From Streptomyces malachitofuscus (GTDB taxonomy: Bacteria; Actinomycetota; Actinomycetes; Streptomycetales; Streptomycetaceae), in the NCBI RefSeq assembly GCF_014650055.1, contig NZ_BMUF01000011.1, positions 186,001 through 250,000 of the forward strand: a DNA stretch of 64,000 bases, in the 5' to 3' direction. Below are positions 16,162 through 25,500 of this stretch, piece by piece. Each line of letters starts with the position of its first letter. Positions within the stretch are counted from its first letter, which is position 1. The position numbers and the translations under genes are program-made. Below the pieces are notes generated by a model. The model was not told the DNA's origin and did no database searches. It saw nothing but the letters and a program-made list of their open reading frames with translations.

Positions 16162-16806
16162 GTGCGGCTGGCGGAATTGAGCGAACGCAGCGGTGTGTCC
16201 ATCGCGACGATCAAGTACTACCTGCGCGAAGGACTGTTGTCCCCCGGCCGCCGGGTCAACGCGACCACGGCCGAGTACGACGAGGAGCATCTGCGCCGGC
16301 TGCGCCTGGTGCGCGCCCTGATCCAGGTCGGCGGGGTCCCCGTGGCGACGGCGCGCGAGGTGCTGGGGCACGTCGACGACGACTCGCTGGGCCGCACCAT
16401 CCGGCTGGGCGCGGCGCTGTGGGCGTTGCCGCAGGGTCCCGAGCCGGACGAGGGCGATCCCGCCGTCGCGGCGGCCCGCACGGAGGTGGACCGGCTGCTG
16501 GAGTCCTTGGGCTGGGAGACCGCCCGGGAGCTCGCTCCGCTCTCCCCCGTGTACCGCTCGCTGGTGGTGGCGGTGGCCTCGCTGCACCGGCTCGGCCATC
16601 GATGGGACGCCGAACTGATGGCTCCCTACGGGGAGCTGATGCACCAGGTGGCGCGCAGACAGCTCGACTTCATGGAGACGCACGACTCACCGACGGAGCA
16701 GGTGGAGCTGGCGGTGGCGTCCGCGGTGCTCTTCGAACCGGTGCTGCGGGCGCTGCACCGGCTGGCGCAGGAGGAGGAGGCCGCACGGCGGTACGGGATC
16801 GAGTGA
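16162..16806 (+). CDS. MerR-family transcriptional regulator
   Basis: The 214-residue protein opens with a MerR DNA-binding domain: VRLAELSERSGVSIATIKYYLREGLLSPGR, then wing residues, then LRRLRLVRALIQVGGVPVATAREVL. The rest is a helical effector region without clustered cysteines, so it is not a metal sensor of the classic type. The GTG at 16162 is chosen because the helix-turn-helix begins immediately. It faces the DUF4188 gene and is followed by a 14-bp hairpin terminator. Confidence 0.9.
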   Translation: MRLAELSERSGVSIATIKYYLREGLLSPGRRVNATTAEYDEEHLRRLRLVRALIQVGGVPVATAREVLGHVDDDSLGRTIRLGAALWALPQGPEPDEGDPAVAAARTEVDRLLESLGWETARELAPLSPVYRSLVVAVASLHRLGHRWDAELMAPYGELMHQVARRQLDFMETHDSPTEQVELAVASAVLFEPVLRALHRLAQEEEAARRYGIE

Positions 16807-16833
16807 GCGGTGCGTGCGGCGGGACGAGACGGC

Positions 16834-16865
16834 GAAGGCCCCCTCACCGGAGTGAGGGGGCCTTC
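16834..16865. terminator. Bidirectional terminator, 14-bp perfect stem
   Basis: GAAGGCCCCCTCAC (16834-16847) and GTGAGGGGGCCTTC (16852-16865) pair perfectly around CGGA. It ends the MerR gene from the left and the tRNA cluster from the right. Confidence 0.9.
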
Positions 16866-16873
16866 ATCGGTTG

Positions 16874-16946
16874 TACCCCCGACCGGATTCGAACCGGCGC
16901 TACCGCCTTGAGAGGGCGGCGTGCTAGGCCGCTACACAACGGGGGC
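16874..16946 (-). tRNA. tRNA-Glu (CTC)
   Basis: The 73-base cloverleaf starts GCCCCCG and ends CGGGGGT plus discriminator A; CCA is not encoded. The anticodon loop CTCTCAA lies between CCGCC and GGCGG. The T arm reads GGTTCGAATCC. It is the last of five tRNAs read on the minus strand, just before the terminator. Confidence 0.97.
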
Positions 16947-16973
16947 GTGGATCACGCGTTTCCGCAGATCCTG

Positions 16974-17045
16974 CTGGTCTACCTGGACTCGAACCAAGAC
17001 TAACTGAACCAGAATCAGTCGTGCTGCCAATTACACCATAGACCA
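16974..17045 (-). tRNA. tRNA-Gln (CTG)
   Basis: The 72-base tRNA has acceptor stem TGGTCTA/TAGACCA with discriminator G. The anticodon stem ACTGA/TCAGT encloses loop TTCTGGT (anticodon CTG), and the T arm is TTCGAGTCC. The second copy at 17314-17385 differs by one acceptor pair. Confidence 0.96.
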
Positions 17046-17066
17046 ATGATGGTTTAGACCAGTCAG

Positions 17067-17139
17067 TACCCCCGACCGGATTCGAACCGGCGCTACCGCC
17101 TTGAGAGGGCGGCGTGCTAGGCCGCTACACAACGGGGGC
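17067..17139 (-). tRNA. tRNA-Glu (CTC), second copy
   Basis: The 73 bases are identical to the copy at 16874-16946, with acceptor GCCCCCG/CGGGGGT and anticodon CTC. Confidence 0.97.
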
Positions 17140-17201
17140 CCTAGCGATCCTGCATCGAGGCCAGCGGGAGCTACCCTGACTGTCCTCGCGGGAAGGATCT
17201 G

Positions 17202-17274
17202 TACCCCCGACCGGATTCGAACCGGCGCTACTGCCTTGAGAGGGCAGCGTGCTAGGCCGCTACACAACGGGGGC
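17202..17274 (-). tRNA. tRNA-Glu (CTC), variant copy
   Basis: Same as the other two tRNA-Glu genes except for one paired change in the anticodon stem, CTGCC/GGCAG instead of CCGCC/GGCGG. The change is compensatory and leaves the cloverleaf intact. Confidence 0.96.
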
Positions 17275-17313
17275 TTGCGGATGTGATCCGCGGGTGCAGA
17301 TGAGCTCTGCGAG

Positions 17314-17385
17314 CTGGCCTACCTGGACTCGAACCAAGACTAACTGAACCAGAATCAGTCGTGCTGCCAATTACACCATAGGCCA
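17314..17385 (-). tRNA. tRNA-Gln (CTG), variant copy
   Basis: The first tRNA read in the cluster. The acceptor stem is TGGCCTA/TAGGCCA, against TGGTCTA/TAGACCA in the other copy, again a compensatory pair. The anticodon is CTG. Confidence 0.96.
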
Positions 17386-17476
17386 CTGGAACGCAAGCCC
17401 CTGAGGGGATCTTGTTCTAGTTCGACGCTTGGGGGTTCCGGCCTTCCGGCCCGCTCCCCGCGGCGCAGGAAGAACA

Positions 17477-18208
17477 TTACCTGAAGGAGGACGGGGCTCC
17501 AAAACGAGTATCGGCGCGCAGCACCGAGGGGAGTTCGGCGAGCGAGGCGATACGCCGTGGCCCCTCGGGCGGTTCAACGGTCGCGCAGGCACCGCCGCGG
17601 TCGATCCACACCGACAGCAGCCCGGCGTCCGCGGCGCCCCGGCCGTCGATCTCCGGGTGGTCCCCGACGTACGCCACCTGGGCCGGGGGCAGCGCCAGCG
17701 CGTCGCAGGCGGCGAGGAACGCGCCGGCCTCGGGCTTGGAGACGCCCAGTTCGGCGGCGCACAGGATGGCCTCGAAGCGGTCGTGCACGCCGAGCAGGCG
17801 CAGCTTGCGGTCCTGGACGTGGAGGCTGGAGTTGGAGAGCACCGCGTGGCGGTGGCTGGCGGCGAGCGCGTCGAGGACCGGCAGCACGTCCGGGAAGAGG
17901 CTCCAGGCGGACTCGTAGTGCGTGACGTACCGCCGGAACCACTCGTCCGCCTCGGCGTCGGTCATCTCGCGCCCCAGGAAGACCCGGGTGCGGTCGCGCC
18001 GCTGGGTCTCGAAGTCCACCTCCCCGGCGGCGAACCGGGCCCACTGCAGCTCGGTGACCTCCCGCCAGCGGGTCAGCGCCTCCTCCACGGAGGGGTACCC
18101 GGCGAGCAGCCCCTCGGCCGCCAGGTGGGCCCGCATGCCCTCGCGGTCGGCGGAGGTGTAGTCGAAGAGGGTGTCGTCCACGTCCCAGACAACGGCTCGG
18201 ATCGCCAT
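17477..18208 (-). CDS. HAD-superfamily hydrolase
   Basis: The 243-residue protein is a haloacid dehalogenase-like phosphatase. Motif I is WDVDDTLFDYT (nucleophile Asp in DxDxT) near residues 8-18, motif II is AVLSNSSL, the motif III lysine is in ELGVSKPEAGAF, and motif IV is YVGDHPEIDGRGAADAG. The helical cap between motifs I and II marks subclass I. The substrate is not readable. The ATG at 18208 (MAIRAVVWD) is preferred to an upstream GTG/ATG extension. It lies upstream of the tRNA cluster on the same strand. Confidence 0.9.
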   Translation of the reverse strand: MAIRAVVWDVDDTLFDYTSADREGMRAHLAAEGLLAGYPSVEEALTRWREVTELQWARFAAGEVDFETQRRDRTRVFLGREMTDAEADEWFRRYVTHYESAWSLFPDVLPVLDALAASHRHAVLSNSSLHVQDRKLRLLGVHDRFEAILCAAELGVSKPEAGAFLAACDALALPPAQVAYVGDHPEIDGRGAADAGLLSVWIDRGGACATVEPPEGPRRIASLAELPSVLRADTRFGAPSSFR

Positions 18209-18765
18209 GCCACCGACCGTACCCAACCTCACAGGCGAGGACCCGGGGATTACCCCCGAGGCCGGTCGGCGGCGACCGGGGCTCTACGGAAGCATCCACC
18301 TGTCGATACGCGACTGTGGCAAACGGTGCTCGATGGAAGGACGAGCAAAGTATCGGGCGATCCGTGCCGCACTCCGGGTCACAGATCTCGTCGCGCGCCT
18401 CGACCGGGTCATCTCGACGATCACGTTGATGATGTGGTGCGGTGCGCGGAACTGATCGTTCGGGCCAGCCGTGGCAGAAGTTGTCCAAGGTGTCCAGCAC
18501 GAGTTCAGGGGCGTGGATGTCCGCAACAACCTTCAGGTCGGCGACCACGTCTGGCGGCGTGCTGCCTGAAGGTGCTGACTTTGCTGCTTGGCATTCTGGA
18601 CGCCCGCGACACCCGTGCCCATGTACCCGTCAACGGCTCGAACACCATGGGACCGACGGCATCCAACCCCACTGTGACTGGTCGGTTACGCCACGAGTTG
18701 ACAGTCGCAACACTAACCGGAAGGATCATTTGCTGACCAACTAACCACGTTTCAGGGGGAGTTAC
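18209..18765. other. Non-coding or remnant stretch of a variable segment
   Basis: No ORF here has convincing Streptomyces codon bias or start signals. Base composition is visibly lower in GC than the surroundings, especially from about 18290 to 18760. Minus-strand reading gives a fragment (VVADIHAPELVLDTLDNF) that looks like a scrap of a longer protein, but I cannot name it. The last 30 bases hold the ribosome site of the next gene. Confidence 0.5.
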
Positions 18766-19215
18766 ATGAACAAGAGGTTCGCGAAGCGTGTCGGTACGTT
18801 TGCTGCCACCAGCGCACTGATAGTCGGCACATCTCTAACACTCGGAGCGACGGAAGCAGCAGCAGCAGAGTGGACGTTCGAGAAAGGCAAGGTCCACTCA
18901 AGTGGGAGCTTCACCATCAGCGCCGACAATAACGGCACGTACGCAGGCCTGATGTCGTGGAATGCCGACCCTATCGGAGACATTCCCGGAGACTCGTTCC
19001 GGGTTTTGGACCGACTGTCCGACGGCTGGGGCATGGAGGCGAAGATGATCAATCCGGTCACTGGGCGCACCGCCACCACCCGCGGACACAAGGCCACGTA
19101 CTTCAGTCCGTGGAGCACCGGGAACCTCACCGAAGGCACCAAGGTGTACATCCAGCTCTGCGCATTCAGGGGTAGCAGCAGGGTTTGCAGCCCCGCCTAC
19201 TCCGGGCACGCATGA
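18766..19215 (+). CDS. Secreted protein of unknown function
   Basis: The 149-residue protein has a Sec signal peptide: MNKRFAKRVGTFAATSALIV, a hydrophobic core, then an ATEAAAAE cleavage region near residue 34. The mature part is about 115 residues with a beta-rich look (WTFEKGKVHSSGSFTISADNN...YIQLCAFRGSSRVCSPAYSG) and two cysteines close to the end that could form a disulfide. The ribosome site GGGGGAG lies five bases before the ATG. It resembles other small secreted Streptomyces proteins of unknown role. Codon use is less GC-rich than in the neighbours, suggesting an acquired or strain-variable gene. Confidence 0.82.
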   Translation: MNKRFAKRVGTFAATSALIVGTSLTLGATEAAAAEWTFEKGKVHSSGSFTISADNNGTYAGLMSWNADPIGDIPGDSFRVLDRLSDGWGMEAKMINPVTGRTATTRGHKATYFSPWSTGNLTEGTKVYIQLCAFRGSSRVCSPAYSGHA

Positions 19216-19305
19216 GCACAGCGACAGCGGGCTACGCAGAGTAGCCGAAATGCCACCTGAGCAAGAAGTGGTCCGCTACTCGAATCACAACTGAGCCCAG
19301 AAGGA

Positions 19306-19340
19306 GGCAGGGGGCGGCAGCTAGGCTGCCGCCCCCTGCC
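19306..19340. terminator. Bidirectional terminator, 16-bp perfect stem
   Basis: GGCAGGGGGCGGCAGC (19306-19321) and GCTGCCGCCCCCTGCC (19325-19340) pair exactly around TAG, between the secreted protein gene and the end of gltX. Confidence 0.9.
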
Positions 19341-19352
19341 AGGCATGCAAGT

Positions 19353-20837
19353 CTACGCGGCGAGCTTCTCCAGCGCCGCGTCGATCCTGGCCAGCGTCTT
19401 CTCCTTGCCCAGGACCTCCAGGGACTCGAAGAGCGGCAGGCCGACCGTGCGGCCGGTGACGGCGACGCGGACCGGGGCCTGGGCCTTGCCGAGCTTGAGG
19501 CCGTGGGCCTCGCCGGCGGCCAGGACGGCCTCCTTCAGCGACTCGGGGGACGTCCAGTCGGCGGCCTCGAGCTTCTCCCGCGCGGTGCGCAGCAGGGCGT
19601 CGGAGCCCTCCTTCATCGCCTTGTTCCAGGAGGCCTCGTCGGAGACCGGCTCCGGCAGGAACAGGAAGTCGACGTTGTCCGTGATCTCGGAGAGGACCTT
19701 CAGGCGGGTCTGCGCGTGCGGGGCGATGGCCTGCCACTTGGTCTCGTCGAAGTCCTCGGGGGCCCAGGGGGCGAAGGGGGCCTTGAGCCAGGGCGCGCAG
19801 CGCTCGGTGAAGTCCTTCACATCGAGCATGCGGATGTGGTCGCCGTTGATCGCCTCGCACTTCTTCAGGTCGAAGCGGGCCGGGTTCGGCTGCACGTCGG
19901 CGATGTCGAAGGCGGCGACCATCTCGTCGATGGTGAAGACGTCCTGGTCGGCGGAGAGCGACCAGCCGAGCAGGGAGAGGTAGTTGAGCAGGCCCTCGGG
20001 CAGGAAGCCGCGCTCGCGGTAGAGGTTGAGCGAGGACTGCGGGTCGCGCTTGGAGAGCTTCTTGTTGCCCTCGCCCATCACGTACGGCAGGTGGCCGAAG
20101 GCCGGGGTCCGCCGGGCGATGCCCAGCTCGGTCAGCGCCTTGTACAGGGCGATCTGGCGGGGCGTGGAGGAGAGCAGGTCCTCGCCGCGCAGGACGTGGG
20201 TGATCTCCATCAGGGCGTCGTCGACCGGGTTGACCAGGGTGTACAGCGGGGCGCCGTTGGCGCGGACGATGCCGTAGTCCGGGACGTTCTCGGGCAGGTA
20301 GGTGATCTCGCCGCGGACCAGGTCGGTGAAGGTGATCGCCTCGTCGGGCATCCGGAAGCGGACGATCGGCTCGCGGCCCTGGGCCTTGTACTCCTCGACC
20401 TGCGCGTCGCCCAGCTCGCGGCAGTGGCCGTCGTAGCCGGAGGGCTTTCCGGCGGCGCGGGCGGCCTCGCGGCGGGTGTCGAGCTCCTCCTGGGAGCAGT
20501 AGCAGTGGTAGGCGTGGCCGGCGTCCAGGAGCTTCTGCGCGACGTCCCGGTAGATGTCCATGCGCTGCGACTGGCGGTACGGGGCGTGCGGGCCGCCGAT
20601 CTCGGGGCCCTCGTCCCAGTCGAAGCCGAGCCAGCGCATCGAGTCGAGGAGCTGGGCGTAGGACTCCTCGGAGTCGCGGGCCGCGTCGGTGTCCTCGATG
20701 CGGAAGACGAGGGTGCCCTGGTGGTGCTTGGCGAACGCCCAGTTGAACAGGGCGGTGCGGACCAGGCCCACATGGGGGTTACCGGTGGGCGACGGGCAGA
20801 AACGGACGCGTACGGGAGAGCCGGGTGCGCTAGCCAC
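19353..20837 (-). CDS. gltX: Glutamyl-tRNA synthetase
   Basis: GltX charges tRNA-Glu and, in bacteria lacking GlnRS, also tRNA-Gln for later amidation. The 494-residue class I synthetase has the HIGH-type signature PSPTGNPHVGLVRTALFNWA near residue 14 and the KMSKS-type KKLSKRD in the second half. The GTG at 20837 (VASAPGSPVRVRFCPS) has AAGG nine bases upstream and overlaps the FAH-gene stop by eight bases; a TTG nine bases further upstream is less likely. It lies 2 kb from five tRNA genes for its own substrates (Glu and Gln). Confidence 0.96.
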   Translation of the reverse strand: MASAPGSPVRVRFCPSPTGNPHVGLVRTALFNWAFAKHHQGTLVFRIEDTDAARDSEESYAQLLDSMRWLGFDWDEGPEIGGPHAPYRQSQRMDIYRDVAQKLLDAGHAYHCYCSQEELDTRREAARAAGKPSGYDGHCRELGDAQVEEYKAQGREPIVRFRMPDEAITFTDLVRGEITYLPENVPDYGIVRANGAPLYTLVNPVDDALMEITHVLRGEDLLSSTPRQIALYKALTELGIARRTPAFGHLPYVMGEGNKKLSKRDPQSSLNLYRERGFLPEGLLNYLSLLGWSLSADQDVFTIDEMVAAFDIADVQPNPARFDLKKCEAINGDHIRMLDVKDFTERCAPWLKAPFAPWAPEDFDETKWQAIAPHAQTRLKVLSEITDNVDFLFLPEPVSDEASWNKAMKEGSDALLRTAREKLEAADWTSPESLKEAVLAAGEAHGLKLGKAQAPVRVAVTGRTVGLPLFESLEVLGKEKTLARIDAALEKLAA

Positions 20838-21615
20838 GCTTGACAACCTTGTTGGTGAGAGTGCCGATGCCTTCGATGGTGACGGCGACCTCGTCGCCGA
20901 CGTTGAGGGGGCCGACCCCAGCGGGGGTGCCCGTGAGGATGACGTCGCCCGGGAGCAGGGTCATGGCCTCGGAGATGTTGACGATCAGATCCTCGATGGG
21001 GTGGATCATCTCGCTGGTGCGGCCGAGCTGGCGCTGGGCGCCGTTGACCGTGAGCTGGACGGTCAGGTCGTTCGCGGCGGCGAGGTCCAGGTCCGTCTCC
21101 ACCCAGGGGCCGAGCGGGCAGGAGGTGTCGAAGCCCTTGGCGCGGGCCCACTGCTTCTCGCGCTTCTGGACGTCGCGCGCGGTGATGTCGTTGGCGCAGG
21201 TGTAGCCGAAGATCACGTCCTTGACGCGGTCGCGCGGGACCTCGCGGCACATCCGTCCGATGACCACGGCCAGCTCGGCCTCGTGGTGCACCTCCTGGGA
21301 GAAGGAGGGGTACTGGATGTCGTCGCCCGGGCCGATCACCGAGGTGGCGGGCTTGAAGAAGGCGAAGGGGGCCTCGGGCACCTCGTTGCCCATTTCCTTC
21401 GCGTGGTCGGCGTAGTTGCGGCCGAAGGCGACCACCTTGTTGGGGAGCACCGGGGGCAGCAGCCTGACCTTGCTCAGCGGGACCTTGGTGCCGGAGAGCT
21501 CGAAGTCCGCGAACGGGATGCCCTTGATGATGTCGAGGACGAGTTCGTCCTGCTTCTCACCCTCGACCGCGCCGAAGGCGACGTTCCCGTCGATGGAGAA
21601 TCTGGCGATGCGCAC
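20830..21615 (-). CDS. Fumarylacetoacetate hydrolase-family protein
   Basis: The 261-residue protein has the FAH C-terminal fold: KVVAFGRNYADHAKEMG, PFAFFKPATSVIGPGDDI, and metal-ligand acidic residues in VHHEAELAVVIGR and ITARDVQKREKQW, with TGTPAGVGPLNVGD at the end. Related enzymes are acylpyruvate hydrolases, oxaloacetate decarboxylases or hydratases; the substrate cannot be read from sequence. Its stop overlaps the start of gltX, which makes an operon; this pairing is common in actinobacteria. Confidence 0.93.
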   Translation of the reverse strand: MRIARFSIDGNVAFGAVEGEKQDELVLDIIKGIPFADFELSGTKVPLSKVRLLPPVLPNKVVAFGRNYADHAKEMGNEVPEAPFAFFKPATSVIGPGDDIQYPSFSQEVHHEAELAVVIGRMCREVPRDRVKDVIFGYTCANDITARDVQKREKQWARAKGFDTSCPLGPWVETDLDLAAANDLTVQLTVNGAQRQLGRTSEMIHPIEDLIVNISEAMTLLPGDVILTGTPAGVGPLNVGDEVAVTIEGIGTLTNKVVKRG

Positions 21616-21695
21616 GGGATGCTTGTCCCCTTGACCGATGGGCTGGAGTCTGACGCTCCAGGCTAACGCGGAGGTGTCCCCGCCTCGCGCAATAA

Positions 21696-21732
21696 ACGAG
21701 GGGCGCCCCCGTCGGTGTGGGGCGCCCCTCGT
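21696..21732. terminator. Terminator, 14-bp stem
   Basis: ACGAGGGGCGCCCC (21696-21709) pairs perfectly with GGGGCGCCCCTCGT (21719-21732) around a nine-base loop. It separates the 62-residue gene from the FAH-gltX operon, all on the minus strand. Confidence 0.88.
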
Positions 21733-21786
21733 TCGCCGCGCGGCCGGCCTTGAGCATTTCGCGGCCGGTGCGCGTATGGATCGTTG

Positions 21787-21975
21787 TCAGCTCGCGGCGC
21801 CGGCCGCGACCGGGATCTCCATGAGGACGGTGCGCTTGGGATTGGCAGTCTGGGCCGGGAGTTCGACGGGGTGTTCCTGCTGGACCGGCGTCTGCAGATC
21901 ATCGGCGCCGTCGAGGTGCGCCAGCGTCGTACGCCGGGGGTTGGCGATCTTGTGGAACATCGTCGTCGTCTTCAC
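21787..21975 (-). CDS. Small protein with a duplicated ANP[RK]RT motif
   Basis: The 62-residue polypeptide (MKTTTMFHKIANPRRTTLAH then LDGADDLQTPVQQEHP) contains two copies of one segment, IANPRRTTLAHL at residues 9-20 and TANPKRTVLMEI at 43-54, joined by an acidic glutamine-rich linker. No membrane segment or cysteine is present. The GTG at 21975 has only a weak upstream ribosome site; an internal ATG (residue 6) is an alternative. It is flanked by its own terminator and by the long non-coding leader of cvnA1 on the other side. The function is unknown. Codon bias and the protein-level repeat support coding. Confidence 0.65.
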   Translation of the reverse strand: MKTTTMFHKIANPRRTTLAHLDGADDLQTPVQQEHPVELPAQTANPKRTVLMEIPVAAGAAS

Positions 21976-22582
21976 TGTTTACTTGACCCTGTCCTGTTCA
22001 CGGGCGCCCGGAGGGGGTCCAGGACCCCGGCGCGGGCGCGGCTTGTCGTTTTTGCCATCCCTGTAAAGCGTCAGGCTAAACATGCAATTCCCTGCCGACC
22101 GGGCTCGAAGGCCATGATCCCGGTGTGAGTTTGCTCACGAGTCAGAGGACATATCGGCCAATCCGGACCCGCCCTGCGGGCGGCGGAATCGGACATTCCC
22201 CCCTTGAAGCCATCATTCCGCTCCTGATCATGTCGACTGGGACACCCCGGCCGTCCTGAGGATTCGCCCTTATGCGCCCGTTATGGACGAGATCACTTTC
22301 TACCCCCGGTGACTCGTCACTCACCCGGTGTCACGTATCTCACCTGTAAGGCCACGGGCCTTGTTGGAGATCCTGCACTGTGCTGGAATCTCACGGACCG
22401 CCGCAGGGATCGAGCCGGCGCACAGGGGGCGCACAAACGCGCCGAGTGGCGGCCGAGAAGGGGGAGCCAGCGCCGGTCACTTCACGACCACCACGGGGGC
22501 GTATTCAGGGCGCCCCTATGACGCCGACACCGTGCCTCGCCGTTCACGCGGAGGGGTGCCTGGTCCAGAGGTTGCGACGCTA
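21976..22582. other. Long intergenic region before conservon 1
   Basis: About 600 bases with no supported gene. Short open frames here lack ribosome sites and codon bias. It must hold the promoter of the 62-residue gene (minus) and of cvnA1 (plus), but I cannot place either with confidence. Confidence 0.55.
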
Positions 22583-25500
22583 GTGCAGGGACGTTTCAAG
22601 AGGGATGGCAGCGCTTCGGCGGAGCCGGAGCCGCAGGGCGGGACTGGCCCCAAGGCCGTCAGCTCCTCGCCCCAGCACGCCCAGAACCAGGGCCCGACCA
22701 CGCCCGGGAACGGCGGCGACCGTCCCGGTGCCGGCGCGCCGACGGCTCCGCCGACTCCGGCGCCGGCCACGCCCAAGGGTCCGACCGGCCCCGGGCCGCG
22801 AATAGCCCTGCGCAACTGGCGCATCTCGACCCGTCTGGTGTCGCTGCTCGCCCTGCCGGTGGTCGCGGCCACCTCGCTGGGCGCCCTGCGTATCCAGCAG
22901 TCGATGGACGACATCCAGCAGCTCGACAACATGAAGCTGCTGACGGACATGACCCAGCAGGCCACCGTGCTGGCCGCCGCGCTCCAGGAGGAGCGCGACC
23001 AGTCAGCCGGCCCGCTGGCGCACGGCGGCAAGGGCACCGACTTCGCGATCAAGGGCGTCCGAGAGAAGACCGACCGGGCGCGGAACAACTTCATCGAGGG
23101 CTCGGAAGCGATTGATGCTGCGAGCAGGGATGGCAATCTCAAGGGCGTCCGCGACAATCTGGTGCAGCTCGCCGGCGACCTGGGCGAACTCGAGAAGATC
23201 CGCAACACGGCCTTCCAGACGGAGAAGAACTCCACCCAGACCGTCGAGGGCTACCACCGCCTGATCGAGAACCTGATCGACCTCTCGCAGGACATGGCGG
23301 AGGCGACCAGCAACCCCGACATGATCCAGCGCACGCGTGCCCTGGCGTCCTTCTCCTCCGCCAAGGAGTACGCGTCGATCCAGCGCGCGGTCCTCGCCGC
23401 GGCGCTGCCCGCGAGCAACACCAGCAAGGGCGACCTCTCCGAGAACGACCGGCTGTACGCCGAGTCGGCGCTGGCGAGCCAGAAGTCCGAGCTCCGCAGC
23501 TTCAAGAGCATTTACGGCGAGGCCGCCGCGGCCGAGCTGCTGCTCCCGATCGAAGAGGGCAACACCACGATCAAGGCCACCGACGAGTACGCCGGCCGTG
23601 CGCTGGCCTCGGAGTTCGGTCTCGCCTCGGTCGGTGCGCGCTCCTACCGCGACTGGCTGGACGACAGCGGCACCAAGATCCAGCAGATGGAGAACATCGA
23701 GCGCACGCTGCTCGAGGAGATGGAACAGAAGGCCCGTGAGCTGCGCAGCGCCACCGAGCGCGACGCGATCATCTCCGGTGCGCTGATCCTGATCGTGCTC
23801 GGCGTGTCGCTGGTCGGCGCCTTCGTCGTGGCCCGCTCCATGATCCGCTCGCTGCGCCGGCTGGAGGAGACCGCGACCAAGGTCGCCCAGGAGCGTCTGC
23901 CCGACCTGGTCAAGCAGCTGTCCGAGACGGACCCGCAGGACGTCGACACGTCCGTGGAATCCGTCGGTGTGCACTCCCGGGACGAGATCGGTCGTGTGGC
24001 CGCGGCCTTCGACGACGTGCACCGCGAGGCGGTCCGCCTCGCCGCCGAGCAGGCCCTGCTGCGGGGCAACGTCAACGCGATGTTCACCAACCTCTCGCGC
24101 CGCTCCCAGGGTCTGATCCAGCGCCAGCTGTCGCTGATCTCCGAGCTGGAGTCCCGCGAGGCCGACCCGGACCAGCTGTCCTCGCTGTTCAAGCTGGACC
24201 ACCTCGCCACGCGTATGCGCCGTAACGGTGAGAACCTCCTCGTCCTCGCGGGTGAGGAGCCCGGCCGCCGGTGGACCCGCCCGGTCCCGCTGGTCGACGT
24301 GCTCCGCGCCGCCGCGTCCGAGGTGGAGCAGTACGAGCGCATCGAGCTGGCCGCGGTGCCGAGCACCGAAGTGGCGGGCCGGGTCGTCAACGACCTCGTG
24401 CACCTGCTCGCCGAGCTGCTGGAGAACGCGACCTCGTTCTCCTCCCCGCAGACCAAGGTCAAGGTCACCGGTCACGCGCTGCCCGACGGCCGTGTGCTGA
24501 TCGAGATCCACGACACCGGTATCGGTCTGTCCCCGGAGGACCTGGCGGCGATCAACGAGCGGCTCGCCTCGCCGCCCACCGTGGACGTGTCGGTGTCCCG
24601 CCGCATGGGTCTGTTCGTGGTCGGCCGGCTGTCGCAACGGCACGGCATCCGCATCCAGCTCCGCCCGTCCGACTCCGGCGGTACGACCGCGCTGGTCATG
24701 CTGCCCGTCGACGTCGCCCAGGGGGGCAAGAAGCCCCAGGGCAAGCCCGGTCAGCCGGGCGCGGCCGGTGGTGGCCCCGCGGCCGCCCAGGCCGCCGCCG
24801 GTGCCGCCGCCGCACGGCGTGCCGCCGGTGCCGGCCAGTCCGGCGGCGGCGCGCTCGGCGCCGGCGCTCCCGGTGGCCGGCTCGGTGCCGGTCAGGGCCC
24901 GCGGGCCGCACTGCCCGGGCGCGACGGCGGTGGCAGGCCGGGTGGCCGGGGACCGCAGGGTCCGTCGGGCAACCAGACGCCTTCGCTGTTCGACCAGGGC
25001 GCTCCCTCCGGCCCGCCGCAGGGCCGTCCCGCGCCCGCCGGAGCGGGTGCCGGATTCGGTGCTCAGGCGCCCGGCGCCCCGCAGGGGATGCAGGCCGCCG
25101 GTCCGAACGGGAAGCAGGACCAGGACGCCTTCGGCGGCGCGCGGGGCCAGGTGCCCCCGCAGCGGGGCAACGGCAACGCCGAGCGCGGCCGTCGTCCGCA
25201 GCTGCCGCCGCGCGGTAACGCGCGCCCCGAGCTGCCCGGCGGTGACCAGCAGCAGCCGCGTGTGCCCAGCTGGAGCGACGAGAACGCCCAGCCGCCGGTG
25301 CCGCGCGCCTCGCTGGACACCCCGCGCGGGCACGAGGAGCCGGATGTCTCGCGGACCTCGGCGATGCCGCGGTTCGACGAGCGGCAGGGTCCCGGCGCGA
25401 CGGCGGAGATCCCGCGGTTCGACGAGCAGCAGAACCAGGGCGCGTCCGCCTACGGTGCGAACGGCGGCCAGAACACCGGTCAGTACGCCCAGCCGGGTGC

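Noticed and set aside
18209..18765. Integrated element with attachment sites at the tRNA cluster
   Set aside because: No duplicated tRNA 3' end or integrase gene was found, so attachment sites cannot be claimed.
22328..22582. Longer N-terminus of CvnA1 starting at 22328
   Set aside because: The added 85 residues lack the family pattern and a ribosome site, and the region reads as leader sequence.
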